From: Fulvimarina endophytica
GTDB taxonomy: Bacteria; Pseudomonadota; Alphaproteobacteria; Rhizobiales; Rhizobiaceae
Length of the DNA: 64,000 bases
NCBI RefSeq assembly: GCF_003403015.1
Contig: NZ_QURL01000002.1
Coordinates: 124,001-188,000 of the forward strand
Direction of reading: 5' to 3'
The position numbers and the translations under genes are program-made. The notes beneath the pieces are model-generated. The model worked only from the letters and a program-made list of their open reading frames with translations. It was not told where the DNA came from and did not search any database. Positions 22,104 to 31,421 of the stretch are shown piece by piece. Positions within the stretch are counted from its first letter, which is position 1. Every line of letters starts with the position of its first letter.

Positions 22104-23354
22104 TCAACCAGCCGTCTGGAGCGCCCGGTCGCCCTCGATGCCCGCGATGGCGTTGGCGAAGTCGCGGGCCTTGAAGGGCTCGAGATCGTCGATGCCCTCG
22201 CCGACGCCGACGAAATAGACCGGCAGCTTGTGCTTGGCGCCGATGGCGACGAGGATGCCGCCACGGGCCGTGCCGTCGAGCTTCGTCATCACCAGCCCAT
22301 TCACGCCGGCGACGTTCCGGAAGATGTCGACCTGGTTCATGGCGTTCTGGCCGGTGGTGGCGTCCAGCGTCTGGAGAACCGTATGCGGCGCCTCCGGATC
22401 GCGCTTCTGAAGAACGCGGATGATCTTTTCCAATTCCGCCATCAGCTCCGTCTTGTTCTGAAGGCGCCCGGCCGTGTCGATGATCAGCACGTCCGACTTG
22501 TTCTTCACCGCGACGTCGTAGGCGTCGTAGGCAAGGCCCGCCGCATCCGCGCCGATCGGCCGGGCGACGACCTGCGAGCCTGTGCGCTCGCCCCAGATCT
22601 TCAGCTGCTCCACCGCCGCCGCGCGGAAGGTGTCCCCCGCCGCGAGCGTCACGCTGACGCCGGCTCTCGTCAGCTTGGCGGCGAGCTTGCCGATCGTGGT
22701 CGTCTTGCCGGTGCCGTTGACGCCGACGACGAGGATCACGTGCGGCACCTTTTCGAGGTCGAGTTCGAGGGGCAGGGCGACGGGATCGAGCGTGCGCTCG
22801 ATCTCCTCGGCCAGAACCCGCTTCACCTCGCCCCCTGAGACTTCCTTGCCGTAGCGCCCTTCCGACAGGCGGTCGGTGATCCGCATCGCCGTCTCGACGC
22901 CGAGATCGGCCTGGATCAGCACGTCCTCGAAATCCTGGAGCACGTCGTCGTCGAGGCGGCGCTTGGTGAAGATCGAGGTGATGGAGCCGGTCAGATTGCT
23001 CGACGAGCGCCCGAGCGCCTCGCGCAGGCGCTGGAGCCAGGGAAGCTTCGGAGCCTGCGCGACGGCCTGGTCGTCGCGCTTGGCAGCTTCCCGCAGGCGG
23101 AAACCGTCCTCGCCGGAAATCTCCGGCAGCGGCTTCTCGCGCCGCGCGCCGCCGCCCGATGGCGTCTCGTCGTCGGACGGAACATCGGCGTCGAGCCAGG
23201 AGAAATCGGCCTCCTCGTCATCGCTGTCGCCGGCATCGGTGCCGGGCCGCAGGAAGTCCGGCTCGTCGTCCGCCGCAGCTTCAATGGCCGTCTTGCGTTC
23301 GGGGTCCTCTAAGACCGGTGGCAATTCCGGATGATGTTCGCCCGCCTGCGGCAC
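22104..23354 (-). CDS. ftsY: signal recognition particle receptor FtsY, NG domain part (downstream frame)
   Basis: 416 residues from a GTG. The SRP-GTPase N and G domains are complete: P-loop GVNGTGKTTT at residues 211-220, DTFRAAAVEQL, DTAGRLQNK, TKLDGTARGG and the C-terminal GVGEGIDDLEPF. FtsY docks SRP-bound ribosomes at the membrane. The frame stays open for about 140 acidic codons upstream of this GTG to an A9 tract, where it meets the other frame encoding the true N-terminus. FxFLD-type acidic motifs occur on both sides of the GTG, so translation probably begins much further upstream. The GTG has no strong Shine-Dalgarno. Confidence 0.9.
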   Translation of the reverse strand: MPQAGEHHPELPPVLEDPERKTAIEAAADDEPDFLRPGTDAGDSDDEEADFSWLDADVPSDDETPSGGGARREKPLPEISGEDGFRLREAAKRDDQAVAQAPKLPWLQRLREALGRSSSNLTGSITSIFTKRRLDDDVLQDFEDVLIQADLGVETAMRITDRLSEGRYGKEVSGGEVKRVLAEEIERTLDPVALPLELDLEKVPHVILVVGVNGTGKTTTIGKLAAKLTRAGVSVTLAAGDTFRAAAVEQLKIWGERTGSQVVARPIGADAAGLAYDAYDVAVKNKSDVLIIDTAGRLQNKTELMAELEKIIRVLQKRDPEAPHTVLQTLDATTGQNAMNQVDIFRNVAGVNGLVMTKLDGTARGGILVAIGAKHKLPVYFVGVGEGIDDLEPFKARDFANAIAGIEGDRALQTAG

Positions 23355-23773
23355 CGATGTGGGCGCATGGGTCTCATGGCCGGCATCGGCCGGGGCCGAG
23401 ACGCGGTCAGGATCGCCGACCTGAAGCTCGGAGCGCTCTTCGCGGCGCCCGGTCGGCGCGATCGGGACGGGAAGGGGCTCGGGCTTTCGCGAAGGGAGGG
23501 GATCGGCGTCGAGCGCTGCCGGTTCGTGCCGTTCCTCGTCATCCGGCGAATCCGAGACCGGTTCATCGAGGAACGAGAAGTCGTCCTCGGCTTTGCCGTT
23601 TGCCGGATGTTCGCTTTCGGTGTCGTCCGAGGGATCGTCTGCGTCTAGGAAGCCGAATTCCGACGATGCATCCTCGGGCCCGTCTTCGCTCTGAGAAGGC
23701 GACCATGTGGGCGCGTCGACCGCGCCCGCAAGATCGGCCGGTTCGCCCTGCGCTGTCTCGTCAGGCCCGTCGT

Positions 23774-24070
23774 TTAAGTTTTTTTTTGAGAGGACGCGTC
23801 GGAGGCGGAGTGATCACCGGCGGTCTCTCCGTTCCTGCCCATTTCGCTGACCGGCGTGATTCCGCCGTTCTCCGAATTCTCGGCGCCCGCTTCCGCATCG
23901 GCCTGCACATTGGCGGCGGCCTGGGGACGCAGGTCCGGATCGGGCGCGTCCTCGCGGCCGACCTCGACATCGTTGGGGCGCGGGGTCGTCCCGTGGTCCG
24001 GCGTCCGCTCTTCCTCGCTCGCGTTTCCGAACGAGAAAATCTTGCTGAAGAAACCCTTCTTCTCGGCCAT
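23774..24070 (-). CDS. ftsY: FtsY N-terminal part (upstream frame, ends just after an A9 tract)
   Basis: 98 residues starting MAEKKGFFSKIFSFG, the typical basic-aromatic membrane-binding N-terminus of alphaproteobacterial FtsY, followed by an acidic Glu/Asp/Asn-rich segment. The frame stops at TAA two codons after the A9 run. Slipping back by one base on that run (or one extra A) continues directly into the acidic region and NG domain of the downstream frame; the joined protein would have about 655 residues. The 60-bp gap to mtaB places it in the dapF-mtaB-ftsY cluster. Confidence 0.75.
   Translation of the reverse strand: MAEKKGFFSKIFSFGNASEEERTPDHGTTPRPNDVEVGREDAPDPDLRPQAAANVQADAEAGAENSENGGITPVSEMGRNGETAGDHSASDASSQKKT
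23779..23787 (-). other. A9 slippery tract inside ftsY
   Basis: On the coding (minus) strand the reading is TCT-CAA-AAA-AAA-ACT-TAA; nine A residues then C. A -1 shift gives AAC-TTA-AAC and continues in the FtsY frame. Such a run is very rare in this GC-rich DNA, where Lys is normally AAG. Possible explanations are programmed -1 frameshifting, transcriptional slippage, a real mutation, or a homopolymer sequencing error. Confidence 0.7.
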
Positions 24071-24129
24071 ACGATATCGTCTTTCTTACTGGGAGCGGCG
24101 TCGTTGACGCATCAATTGGCGTTGCCGGT

Positions 24130-25404
24130 TCAAATCGCAAGCACGCGGGCCTGGAGCATTTTGTCCTCGATGCCGTCGATCCTTGCGCGAACGAGCGAGC
24201 CGGGCTCGCCCCGGTCGATGCGGCAGAGGGTGAAATCCTCGGCCCGTCCGAGCCCTTCGCGCTCGACGAGGATGGAGCGCTCGCAGCCGATCTGGCGGTC
24301 GAGATGGGCGGAAAAGGCCGCGTCTCCGGCGGCCCGCAGGCGCGCGGCCCGTTCCTTGATGACAGGTTTGGCGAGCTGCGGCATCCGTGCGGCCGGCGTT
24401 CCTTGGCGCGGCGAGAAGGGGAAGACATGGAGGAAGGTCAGCCCGCAATCCTCAACGAGCCTCAGGCTGTTTTCGAACATCGCCTCGGTCTCGGTCGGAA
24501 AACCGGCGATGAGATCGGCGCCGAAGACGACATCCGGGCGCTTCGCCCGGATCTCCTCGCAGAAGCGGATCGAATCATCGCGCAGATGCCGTCGCTTCAT
24601 GCGCTTCAGGATCATGTCGTCGCCCGCCTGCAGCGACAGGTGGAGATGGGGCATGACGCGCGGATCGCCGGTGATCGCCTCGACCAGCGCCTCGTCCGCC
24701 TCGATCGAATCGATCGAGGAGAGGCGCAGGCGCGGCAGGTCCGGCACATGGGCGAGGATCGCCTGGATCAGCCTGCCGAGCCGCGGGCGACCGGGCAGGT
24801 CTGCGCCCCAGCTCGTCATGTCGACGCCCGACAGAACGACCTCGTTATAGCCGCTGGCGACGAGGCGCTTTACCTGTTCGACCACGGCGCCCATGGGCAC
24901 GGAGCGCGAATTGCCCCGTCCATAGGGGATGATGCAGAAGGTGCAGCGATGGTCGCATCCGTTCTGGATCTGGACGATCGCCCGGGCCCGGCCCTCGATG
25001 GCGTCCACCATGTGGCCGGCCGTCTCGGTGACGCTCATGATGTCGTTGACGCGGACCTTCTCCTCGGCGCCGAGGCCGAAATCGGGGATCGCGGCATAGC
25101 TTGCGGCCTTGAGCTTCTCCTCGTTGCCGATGACCGCGTCCACCTCGGCCATCTCGGCAAAGCGCGCGGGCTCGGTCTGGGCCGCGCATCCGGTGACGAC
25201 GATGCGTGCGTTGGGGTTCTCGCGCCGCGCCTTGCGGATCTGCTGGCGGGCCTGGCGTACGGCCTCGGCGGTCACCGCGCAGGTGTTGAAGACGATGGCC
25301 GGACGGTCCGCGCTGCCGAGCCCTGCGGCATCGGCTTCGCGTTTCATGACCTCCGCCTCGTAGGTGTTGAGGCGGCAGCCGAAGGAGACGACGTCGACGC
25401 TCAT
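24130..25404 (-). CDS. mtaB: tRNA (t6A37)-C2 methylthiotransferase MtaB
   Basis: 424 residues. The N-terminal UPF0004 domain has conserved Cys residues (VSFGCRLN, NTCAVTAE, VTGCAAQ), the radical-SAM motif CxxxCxxC lies in GCDHRCTFCIIPYGRG near residue 152, and a TRAM-like RNA-binding domain ends the protein. MtaB converts t6A37 to ms2t6A in tRNAs reading ANN codons. The ATG overlaps the dapF stop (TGATG), so both are in one leftward operon, with ftsY next. Confidence 0.93.
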   Translation of the reverse strand: MSVDVVSFGCRLNTYEAEVMKREADAAGLGSADRPAIVFNTCAVTAEAVRQARQQIRKARRENPNARIVVTGCAAQTEPARFAEMAEVDAVIGNEEKLKAASYAAIPDFGLGAEEKVRVNDIMSVTETAGHMVDAIEGRARAIVQIQNGCDHRCTFCIIPYGRGNSRSVPMGAVVEQVKRLVASGYNEVVLSGVDMTSWGADLPGRPRLGRLIQAILAHVPDLPRLRLSSIDSIEADEALVEAITGDPRVMPHLHLSLQAGDDMILKRMKRRHLRDDSIRFCEEIRAKRPDVVFGADLIAGFPTETEAMFENSLRLVEDCGLTFLHVFPFSPRQGTPAARMPQLAKPVIKERAARLRAAGDAAFSAHLDRQIGCERSILVEREGLGRAEDFTLCRIDRGEPGSLVRARIDGIEDKMLQARVLAI

Positions 25405-26303
25405 CAGGCGATCTCCGGCAGCTCTTCGGCTTCGGGATCGCGCACGAAATCACCGGTCTCGGGGTCGAGGCGGCCGGACCACATCCATTCCGCCGGCCCC
25501 GTCATCATGACCCCGTCGTCCTCGCGCCATTCGATGAGGAGATCCCCGCCCGGGACGGTGACCGTCACCAGGCGGCCGGTCCGGCGGGTGCGCGCGGCCG
25601 AGACGGCGGCGGCGCAGGCCGCCGTGCCGCAAGCCCTCGTCAGGCCGACACCGCGCTCCCAGGTGCGCAGCGTCAGGGCGTTGGGCGAGGTCACATGGGC
25701 GATCGAGATATTGGCGCGCTCAGGAAAGACCGGATGGTTTTCGAGCACCGGGCCGAAGCGTTCGAGATCGTAGGACCAGACATCCTCCGCGACCCAGAAG
25801 ATGGCGTGGGGATTGCCCATGCTCGCGACCGAGGGAGAGTGAAGCACCGGGGCGTCGATCGGGCCGATCTGGAGTTCGATGGCGCGGGTGTCGCGGAATT
25901 CCTCGGCGAGCGGGATCTCCTGCCAGCCGAAGCGCGGCCGGCCCATATCCACCGAGATCAGCCCGTCTTCGCCTTCGCGCGCGGTGACGAGCCCGGCACG
26001 GGTCTCGAAGGTGAAGGCACGGGTTCCCGTCTCCGATGCAAGCGCCTGCACCACGCAGCGCGTGCCGTTTCCGCAGGCTTCGGCCTCCGAGCCGTCACGG
26101 TTGATGATCCGCACATAGGCGTCCGTGCCCGGGGTCTGCGGGTCGTGGATCGCCATGATCTGGTCGAAGCGCGTATCCTCGAACCGGGCGAGCGCGCGGG
26201 CGGCATCGGGCGCTATACGCGTCGCAGCGCCGCGCATGTCCGCCACGACGATCTCGTTGCCGAGCCCGTTCATCCGCGCGAAGGGCACGGAAAACCGCTT
26301 CAT
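25404..26303 (-). CDS. dapF: diaminopimelate epimerase DapF
   Basis: 299 residues from the ATG at 26303 ([16 protein letters not shown]); an ATG seven codons upstream is possible. The two catalytic Cys residues are seen in [10 protein letters not shown] and [10 protein letters not shown], and [10 protein letters not shown] and the N-terminal [12 protein letters not shown] are family marks. It converts L,L- to meso-diaminopimelate for lysine and peptidoglycan synthesis. It is the first gene of the dapF-mtaB-ftsY cluster. Confidence 0.95.
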   Translation of the reverse strand: MKRFSVPFARMNGLGNEIVVADMRGAATRIAPDAARALARFEDTRFDQIMAIHDPQTPGTDAYVRIINRDGSEAEACGNGTRCVVQALASETGTRAFTFETRAGLVTAREGEDGLISVDMGRPRFGWQEIPLAEEFRDTRAIELQIGPIDAPVLHSPSVASMGNPHAIFWVAEDVWSYDLERFGPVLENHPVFPERANISIAHVTSPNALTLRTWERGVGLTRACGTAACAAAVSAARTRRTGRLVTVTVPGGDLLIEWREDDGVMMTGPAEWMWSGRLDPETGDFVRDPEAEELPEIA

Positions 26304-26421
26304 GTCGTCAATCTGTCCGCTCATGCCGGCTATATGGCCGATCGGGCCCGTCATTGAAAGACGGGAACCCGATGAGCCCGACGACCGATGAGATCGAACG
26401 GGCCGGCTGGCGCTGCGGCAA

Positions 26422-26688
26422 TCAGTTGGCGTTGCCCGCCTCACCACCGCTTGGAGCCTGAATGTTGATGTCGGGCGCCTCGACATTGATGTCGCCGCCG
26501 CCACCACCGCCGCCGAGGAACGGGACGCCGCCACCGAAGACGAAGAAGACCCCGATGGCGATGACGACGATGAGAGCGCCGGCGAGGAGCCATCCGCCGC
26601 CGCCGCCTCCGCCGCCACCCGATCCGCGATCGTTGTTGACGATGACGGTTCGGTCCCGGGGCTCGCTCGGCGGATTGGTATTGCTCAT
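26422..26688 (-). CDS. small glycine-rich membrane protein
   Basis: 88 residues: a polar N-terminus with Asn/Pro, a run of about nine Gly, one TM helix ([19 protein letters not shown]), another Gly run and a C-terminal segment with the alternation [14 protein letters not shown]. It looks like a single-pass protein with an extracytoplasmic tail; similar Gly-rich small proteins occur in Rhizobiales. Function unknown. Confidence 0.75.
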   Translation of the reverse strand: MSNTNPPSEPRDRTVIVNNDRGSGGGGGGGGGWLLAGALIVVIAIGVFFVFGGGVPFLGGGGGGGDINVEAPDINIQAPSGGEAGNAN

Positions 26689-26950
26689 GAAGCCTCATCT
26701 CCAGACTAAAATTATCGGATTCGGTAACGGGGGAACGGCCGTGTATGTTCCCGGCTGACGATCCGGGGTGGGTGACGGATGCGGTCCCCCCATGCGATGA
26801 TCGAAGCGGCGTTTCCAGCCGTCCGCGCACGGCCGGCGTCGCCACGCGTCTCGCGCCCTCGTCGGGCGGCGGGACGGGACGTCCTCCTCACCATGCCGCC
26901 ACCGCCCGGTCTCGCGCTGCGCCGTCGCATGGAAACCGAATGCGAAAACC

Positions 26951-28183
26951 ATGCCCGATTTTCTGACCTTCCTGTCGCGCAACATGCGCTGGATCGCGGG
27001 AGGTTTCCTCCTGTGCTTCTTCTCGTCCTTCGGGCAGACCTTCTTCATCTCCCTGTCGAACGCGCAGATCCGCGAGGCCTTCGCGCTCAGCCATGGCGAG
27101 TTCGGCCTCATCTACATGGTGGCGACCCTCGCGAGCGCGGCGACCCTTCCCTTTCTGGGCGGTCTTCTCGACCGGTATTCGATCATGGCCGTGTCGATCG
27201 GCTCGATGGCGATGCTGACGGTCGCGACCCTCGCTCTGCCCCTGGCCGGATCGATCGTGACGCTGGTGATCGCGCTCTATCTCCTGCGCCTCTTCGGTCA
27301 GGGCATGATGACCGAGATCTCGCATACGGCGATCGGCAAGTGGTTCGTCGCGAGCCGGGGGCGGGCGATCGCGGTAACGACGCTCGGCCTGCATTTCGGC
27401 ACCGCGCTCTTCCCCTTCGCCTTCGTGGCCCTGAGCGGGGCTTTCGGGTGGCGGGGAGCGTGGATGGCCGGCGCAGCCGTGATGCTGGTGCTCGCGCTTC
27501 CGCTCATCGCAGGGCTCGTCAGGCGCGAACGCGATCCCGTCGCATCCGAGCCGCCGAGTCCGGACAAGGTCCCGGTGCGCGACTGGTCGCGCAGAGAGGT
27601 GCTCCGCGATCCGAATTTCTACGTGGCGCTGGTCGGCGTTCTGGCGCCGCCCTTCATCGGGACGACGATCTATTTCCATCAGGTCTATCTGACGGAGCTG
27701 AAGGGCTGGTCGCTCGACATCTTCGCCCTGGGCTTTGCGGCGATGAGCGCAATGACGGTGGTGACCACGCTTCTCGCGGGCTCGGCGGTCGACCGGTACA
27801 CCTCGGTTCGCCTGCTGCCGAGTTTCCTCGTTCCCCTGGCCGCCGCCTGTTTCGTCGCGGCGGTGGGCGATGGGACGTGGACGATCTTCGTCTTCATGGG
27901 TCTCCTCGGCATCAGCACGGGCCTGTCGTCGACGCTGGTCGGCTCGCTCTGGCCCGAACTCTACGGCGCCGCCCATCTCGGTGCGATCCGTTCGATGGTT
28001 CTGTCCGCGGCGGTGCTGTTCACGGCGATCGGGCCCGGTCTCACCGGTTTCCTGATCGATATGGAAGTTCCCTACGAGGCGCAGCTCGCGGCCATGGGCA
28101 TCTACAGCGCGGTGGCGGCGATCGCCATGCTGAACCTTTCGAGGAAGATCGTCGCCGGCCGGATCGCGGCCCCGGCGCGGTAA
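26951..28183 (+). CDS. MFS transporter
   Basis: 410 residues with about twelve hydrophobic segments and the MFS loop 2-3 motif as GGLLDRYSIM near residue 70. RSRGRAIAVTTLG-like sequence (ASRGRAIAVTTL) follows in TM5, and a long cytoplasmic linker (residues about 195-220) separates the two halves. The substrate cannot be told from sequence. It is a single gene; convergent with msrA. Confidence 0.88.
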   Translation: MPDFLTFLSRNMRWIAGGFLLCFFSSFGQTFFISLSNAQIREAFALSHGEFGLIYMVATLASAATLPFLGGLLDRYSIMAVSIGSMAMLTVATLALPLAGSIVTLVIALYLLRLFGQGMMTEISHTAIGKWFVASRGRAIAVTTLGLHFGTALFPFAFVALSGAFGWRGAWMAGAAVMLVLALPLIAGLVRRERDPVASEPPSPDKVPVRDWSRREVLRDPNFYVALVGVLAPPFIGTTIYFHQVYLTELKGWSLDIFALGFAAMSAMTVVTTLLAGSAVDRYTSVRLLPSFLVPLAAACFVAAVGDGTWTIFVFMGLLGISTGLSSTLVGSLWPELYGAAHLGAIRSMVLSAAVLFTAIGPGLTGFLIDMEVPYEAQLAAMGIYSAVAAIAMLNLSRKIVAGRIAAPAR

Positions 28184-28382
28184 GACGCCTGCCGCATCCG
28201 CCGCTTCCGCTCGGATCGACCGGGGCAGGAGAGACGGATGGGAAACCGGCCGCTGCCTCGTCGAAGGAGGCCGGGGATCGTTCTTCCCCGGTTAGGACGG
28301 CTAAGACCCGAATGCGCCATCCGGGCCAACGCACCGGCGTGGGGGAGTTCAACCCTTCCGGCGCGCCGCGACCATTCGACGA

Positions 28383-29024
28383 TCAGCCGACGGCGTCCTT
28401 GATGCCCTGATAGGCCTTGTCGCCCCACACACGCTCCACCGTGGCATTGCGTCCGCAGCCGGCACGGTAGAACTTATATTTGACGGGGTTCTTCTTGTAA
28501 TAATCCTGGTGATAGCCTTCCGCCGTCCAGAAGGTGGACGCCTTGCGCACCTCCGTCGCAACGGTCCCGAGGTCCTTGGCGACTTGCGCCTTGGTCGCCT
28601 CGGCCTTCTTCAACTGGTCGGAATTCGTCGCGAAGATCGCGGTCGTATAGGAGTGGCCACGGTCGCAGAACTGGCCGCCGCCGTCGGTCGGGTCGATCGA
28701 GTGCCAGTAGACGTCCAGCAGCTTGTCGTAGCTGACCCTGGACGGGTCGAAGGTGACCCGGACCGCTTCGAGATGTCCCGAATGGTTCTGATAGGTCGGG
28801 TTCTGGCTCTCGCCGCCGATATAGCCTGACGTCGTGTCGAGAACGCCGTTCACGTGGTCGAAATCGCTCTCGACGCACCAGAAGCAACCTCCCGCGAAGA
28901 TGGCGGTCTGGGTTTCCTGGGCCGTCGCGGTTCCGGTGGTGGTGGAGGCGATGGCTGTCGCCGCCAAGGTCGCGGCGACGGTGAAGGCGGAAAGGTTCGA
29001 AGCGAAGCGTAGGGTCAAGATCAT
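28383..29024 (-). CDS. msrA: peptide-methionine (S)-S-oxide reductase MsrA with signal peptide
   Basis: 213 residues. The N-terminus is a cleavable signal-like segment (MILTLRFASN then Ala/Thr-rich, cut near TAQET). The MsrA domain has the catalytic Cys in GGCFWCVESDF, plus GYIGGESQNPTY, YWHSIDPTD and FYRAGCGRN carrying a second Cys. It repairs oxidised Met in periplasmic proteins. GGGAG abuts the ATG, so a TTG two codons later (29018) may be the true start. Confidence 0.92.
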   Translation of the reverse strand: MILTLRFASNLSAFTVAATLAATAIASTTTGTATAQETQTAIFAGGCFWCVESDFDHVNGVLDTTSGYIGGESQNPTYQNHSGHLEAVRVTFDPSRVSYDKLLDVYWHSIDPTDGGGQFCDRGHSYTTAIFATNSDQLKKAEATKAQVAKDLGTVATEVRKASTFWTAEGYHQDYYKKNPVKYKFYRAGCGRNATVERVWGDKAYQGIKDAVG

Positions 29025-29254
29025 CTCCCGGTTCGAATGGGGCGCGGCATTCGTGTCCGACACGGCCAGGCGCGAAAGCCCCTTGTCGATTATTCGTTCT
29101 GGCCCGGAAAAAGGTTTCGCGCGAGCGTTTCGAGCGATCTCGATCGGGCCGCCTGTCGCCGCACCGCTTCGCAAACGGCGCTACCGATCATCTGCATTCG
29201 CCCTATGGCCAGGTTCGCCATGCGGGCTGATCCGGAGATCGTATGGCATGAACG

Positions 29255-29281
29255 AAAATAGGCCCGCGCGAGGCGGGCCTA
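29255..29281 (-). terminator. intrinsic terminator after the PRC-barrel gene
   Basis: A perfect nine-base-pair TAGGCCCGC/GCGGGCCTA stem with a five-base loop is followed on the minus strand by a short T-run (ATTTT). It lies 28 bp beyond the stop of the gene 29309..30940. Confidence 0.75.
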
Positions 29282-29308
29282 TCGTCATGTTCGATCGATG
29301 GAAACCGA

Positions 29309-30940
29309 TCAGTTGCTCTGCTGCTGGTTGCCTTCCTCGGGCGCCTGGTATTCCGGGGCCGATTCGAGCTGTTCCTGCGTCATGTTGGACTGAACCGTGA
29401 GGTCGCCGCCCGAGTCGCGCATGATGTTCAACTCGTCGAGCTTCATTTCGACCGGCTTGGCGCCGATGCCGAGGAAGCCGCCGACGTCGACGATGATCGC
29501 GTCGACCTGGCCGTCCGGCGACAGGACGATGTCGCTGACATCTGCGACGGTCTCGTTGTTCGGGCCGACAACCGACGAACCGATCAGATCGTCAGCGGTA
29601 AGCGTCGAGGTATCGGAGACCGGCTCCATGCCTTCCTGCGAGCCGGCTGCACCTGCTGCTGCCGTGGTGCCGGCCGCATCGGTGTTACCAGTCGCGTTCT
29701 CTGCGGCGTTCTCGGTCGACTGCGCGGCGTTCTCAGCGGACTGCGCCGCCTGATCGCCGGCCTGCTTCATGCTGTTGCCGGCCTGATCGGCAGCCTGACC
29801 GACTTCCGTGGCAGCCTGATCGGCGGCCTGGCTCGTCTGGTCGACGGCCGAGCCTGCTGCGGCACCGGCGGCTGCGCCCGTGGCTGCGGCCGTTCCGGTC
29901 GCGGCCGAACCGCTCATGTCGGAGCTCTGCTGGCCGTCCTGCGGACGCTCGTCATCGAAGGAGGGAGCTGCTTCCAGCTGCTCGCGGTTCGACGCGTAGA
30001 CGATCTGCGGCGTGCCGTCTTCCTCGCGGTTGAAGGTCAGGTCGTCGAACGGAACCGCGACGTCCTTCTCACCGATTCCGAGGAAGCCACCGACACCGAC
30101 GACACCCGCGACGATCTCACCCGAGGACGAGACGACGAGGTTGTTGACGCTGCCGAGCGTCTCGGCATCCTGACCGGTGCCGGTCACGACGTTCGAGCCG
30201 ATGATGTTCTGGGAGAGATACTGGTTCTCACCCACCATGGTCGGTGCGTCGGACGAGCCGCTGGCCGCCATGTCGGACTGTGCGGTCGCCGCACTATCCG
30301 TCGAGGCCGCCGAACCGCTGGCCGCCATGTCGCCACCCGTTGCCGAGCCACTCGCTGCCATATCGCCGCCGGTGGTCGCGCCACCCGTCGCCATGTCGCC
30401 GCCGGCGGTGCCGCCCGCTGCCTGTTCGCCGGTTGCCGAACCGCTGGCCTGCGCGTTCTGCTCGTCCGGCATCTGGAAGGCCGGCATCGCTGCGAGATCC
30501 TGGCCGCCGGAGGCCATCGTCGCGCGCGGCTCGCCGTCCATCATGGTCCACTGGATCTGATCGAAGGGCACGGCCACCTGCTTCGACTCTTCGCCCTCGG
30601 TCGTTACGATCGCGGCGACGATCTGACCGTCGGCGTCGAGAAGGAAGTTGTCGATGGTCGCGACGGCTTCGGCATCCTGCGCATCGCTCGCATAGATCGA
30701 CTTGCCGTTCAGATTGGACGCCAGATACTGATCGGAGGAGAGGTTCTGCAGGAAGTTGCCCGAGCCCTGCATGCCCTGCTGTGCGGAGGCGTCCGCAGAG
30801 GTTGCTGCCTGGCCGTCCATGCCCTGCTCGGTCTGCGCGGCCTCGGGGGCCTGCGTCGCGTTCTGGTTCGCATCCTGAGCATAGGCTCCGGTCGCGAGAA
30901 CTCCGGCAAGGGCAGTCGAAACGAGAAGTCTGCGTAGCAT
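29309..30940 (-). CDS. exported protein with three PRC-barrel domains
   Basis: 543 residues from ATG 30940 (AAGGA seven bases upstream; an ATG at 30946 overlaps it). A signal peptide ends at AYAQD. Three PRC-barrel domains lie at about residues 55-130, 235-305 and 440-510, each with an NxxxG..DG.I.A.......AVPF/ MKLDEL pattern; two contain VGGFLGIG. They are joined by low-complexity linkers of GGDMAASGSA-type repeats and Ala/Gln-rich helices. PRC-barrels are protein-interaction modules; in Rhizobiales such exported proteins are often stress-related. The precise role is unknown. Confidence 0.85.
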   Translation of the reverse strand: MLRRLLVSTALAGVLATGAYAQDANQNATQAPEAAQTEQGMDGQAATSADASAQQGMQGSGNFLQNLSSDQYLASNLNGKSIYASDAQDAEAVATIDNFLLDADGQIVAAIVTTEGEESKQVAVPFDQIQWTMMDGEPRATMASGGQDLAAMPAFQMPDEQNAQASGSATGEQAAGGTAGGDMATGGATTGGDMAASGSATGGDMAASGSAASTDSAATAQSDMAASGSSDAPTMVGENQYLSQNIIGSNVVTGTGQDAETLGSVNNLVVSSSGEIVAGVVGVGGFLGIGEKDVAVPFDDLTFNREEDGTPQIVYASNREQLEAAPSFDDERPQDGQQSSDMSGSAATGTAAATGAAAGAAAGSAVDQTSQAADQAATEVGQAADQAGNSMKQAGDQAAQSAENAAQSTENAAENATGNTDAAGTTAAAGAAGSQEGMEPVSDTSTLTADDLIGSSVVGPNNETVADVSDIVLSPDGQVDAIIVDVGGFLGIGAKPVEMKLDELNIMRDSGGDLTVQSNMTQEQLESAPEYQAPEEGNQQQSN

Positions 30941-31256
30941 TGTCATGTCCTTGTCTGTCTTTGTTACGACAGCGCCGCGAGAGGCCTTCCCAAGCTTCCG
31001 GGTGCGGCGGTGATGGCTGGTAAATGACCGCGGCTGGCGAAGGTTCCGGCCGATGCGCCGATCATTTCCTTCAATCGGTTCAATGGGAAACGGCCAGCTA
31101 GGGCCCGGAAGACGCGATCCGGCAACGCGATGCGCGGCGCGGTGCGGCGGCACCACGCTCGCGCATTGCGTGCATGCGTCTGAAGGCGTGCGAGGGGCGA
31201 TCCGGCCGTGCGCCGACGGAACGGCGAGGCTTCACGCCTCTGCCGGATCGGCGTCG
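30941..31256. other. intergenic upstream of PRC-barrel gene
   Basis: About 315 bp. A minus-strand GGAAC (31047-31043) followed 16 bp later by CATT is close to, but not, the EcfG general-stress promoter pattern GGAAC-N16/17-CGTT. Nothing else can be supported. Confidence 0.3.
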
Positions 31257-31421
31257 TCAGGCGAAGACGATGACGCCGAAAAAGAGGAGGACGAGGACGC
31301 CCACGAGGACCAGGAAGATGAGGAACTTGGCCAGACCGCCCGCCGCGCCCGCGACGCCGCGAAGGCCGAGAAGGCTCGCGATCGCCGCGATGATGAGAAG
31401 AATGACGATGATCTCGAGCAT
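31257..31421 (-). CDS. DUF1328 family small membrane protein
   Basis: 54 residues starting MLEIIVILLIIAAIASLLG, with a central GVAGAAGGLAKFLIF and a second hydrophobic helix to the end. This is the DUF1328/YtjA pattern: two TM helices joined by a Gly/Ala turn. Members are common next to stress-response genes in proteobacteria; the function is unknown. It is divergent from the diacylglycerol-kinase-like gene. Confidence 0.88.
   Translation of the reverse strand: MLEIIVILLIIAAIASLLGLRGVAGAAGGLAKFLIFLVLVGVLVLLFFGVIVFA

Noticed and set aside
31026..31047. EcfG general-stress promoter upstream of the PRC-barrel gene
   Set aside because: The -35 GGAAC is present, but the -10 is CATT instead of CGTT; kept only as a remark.
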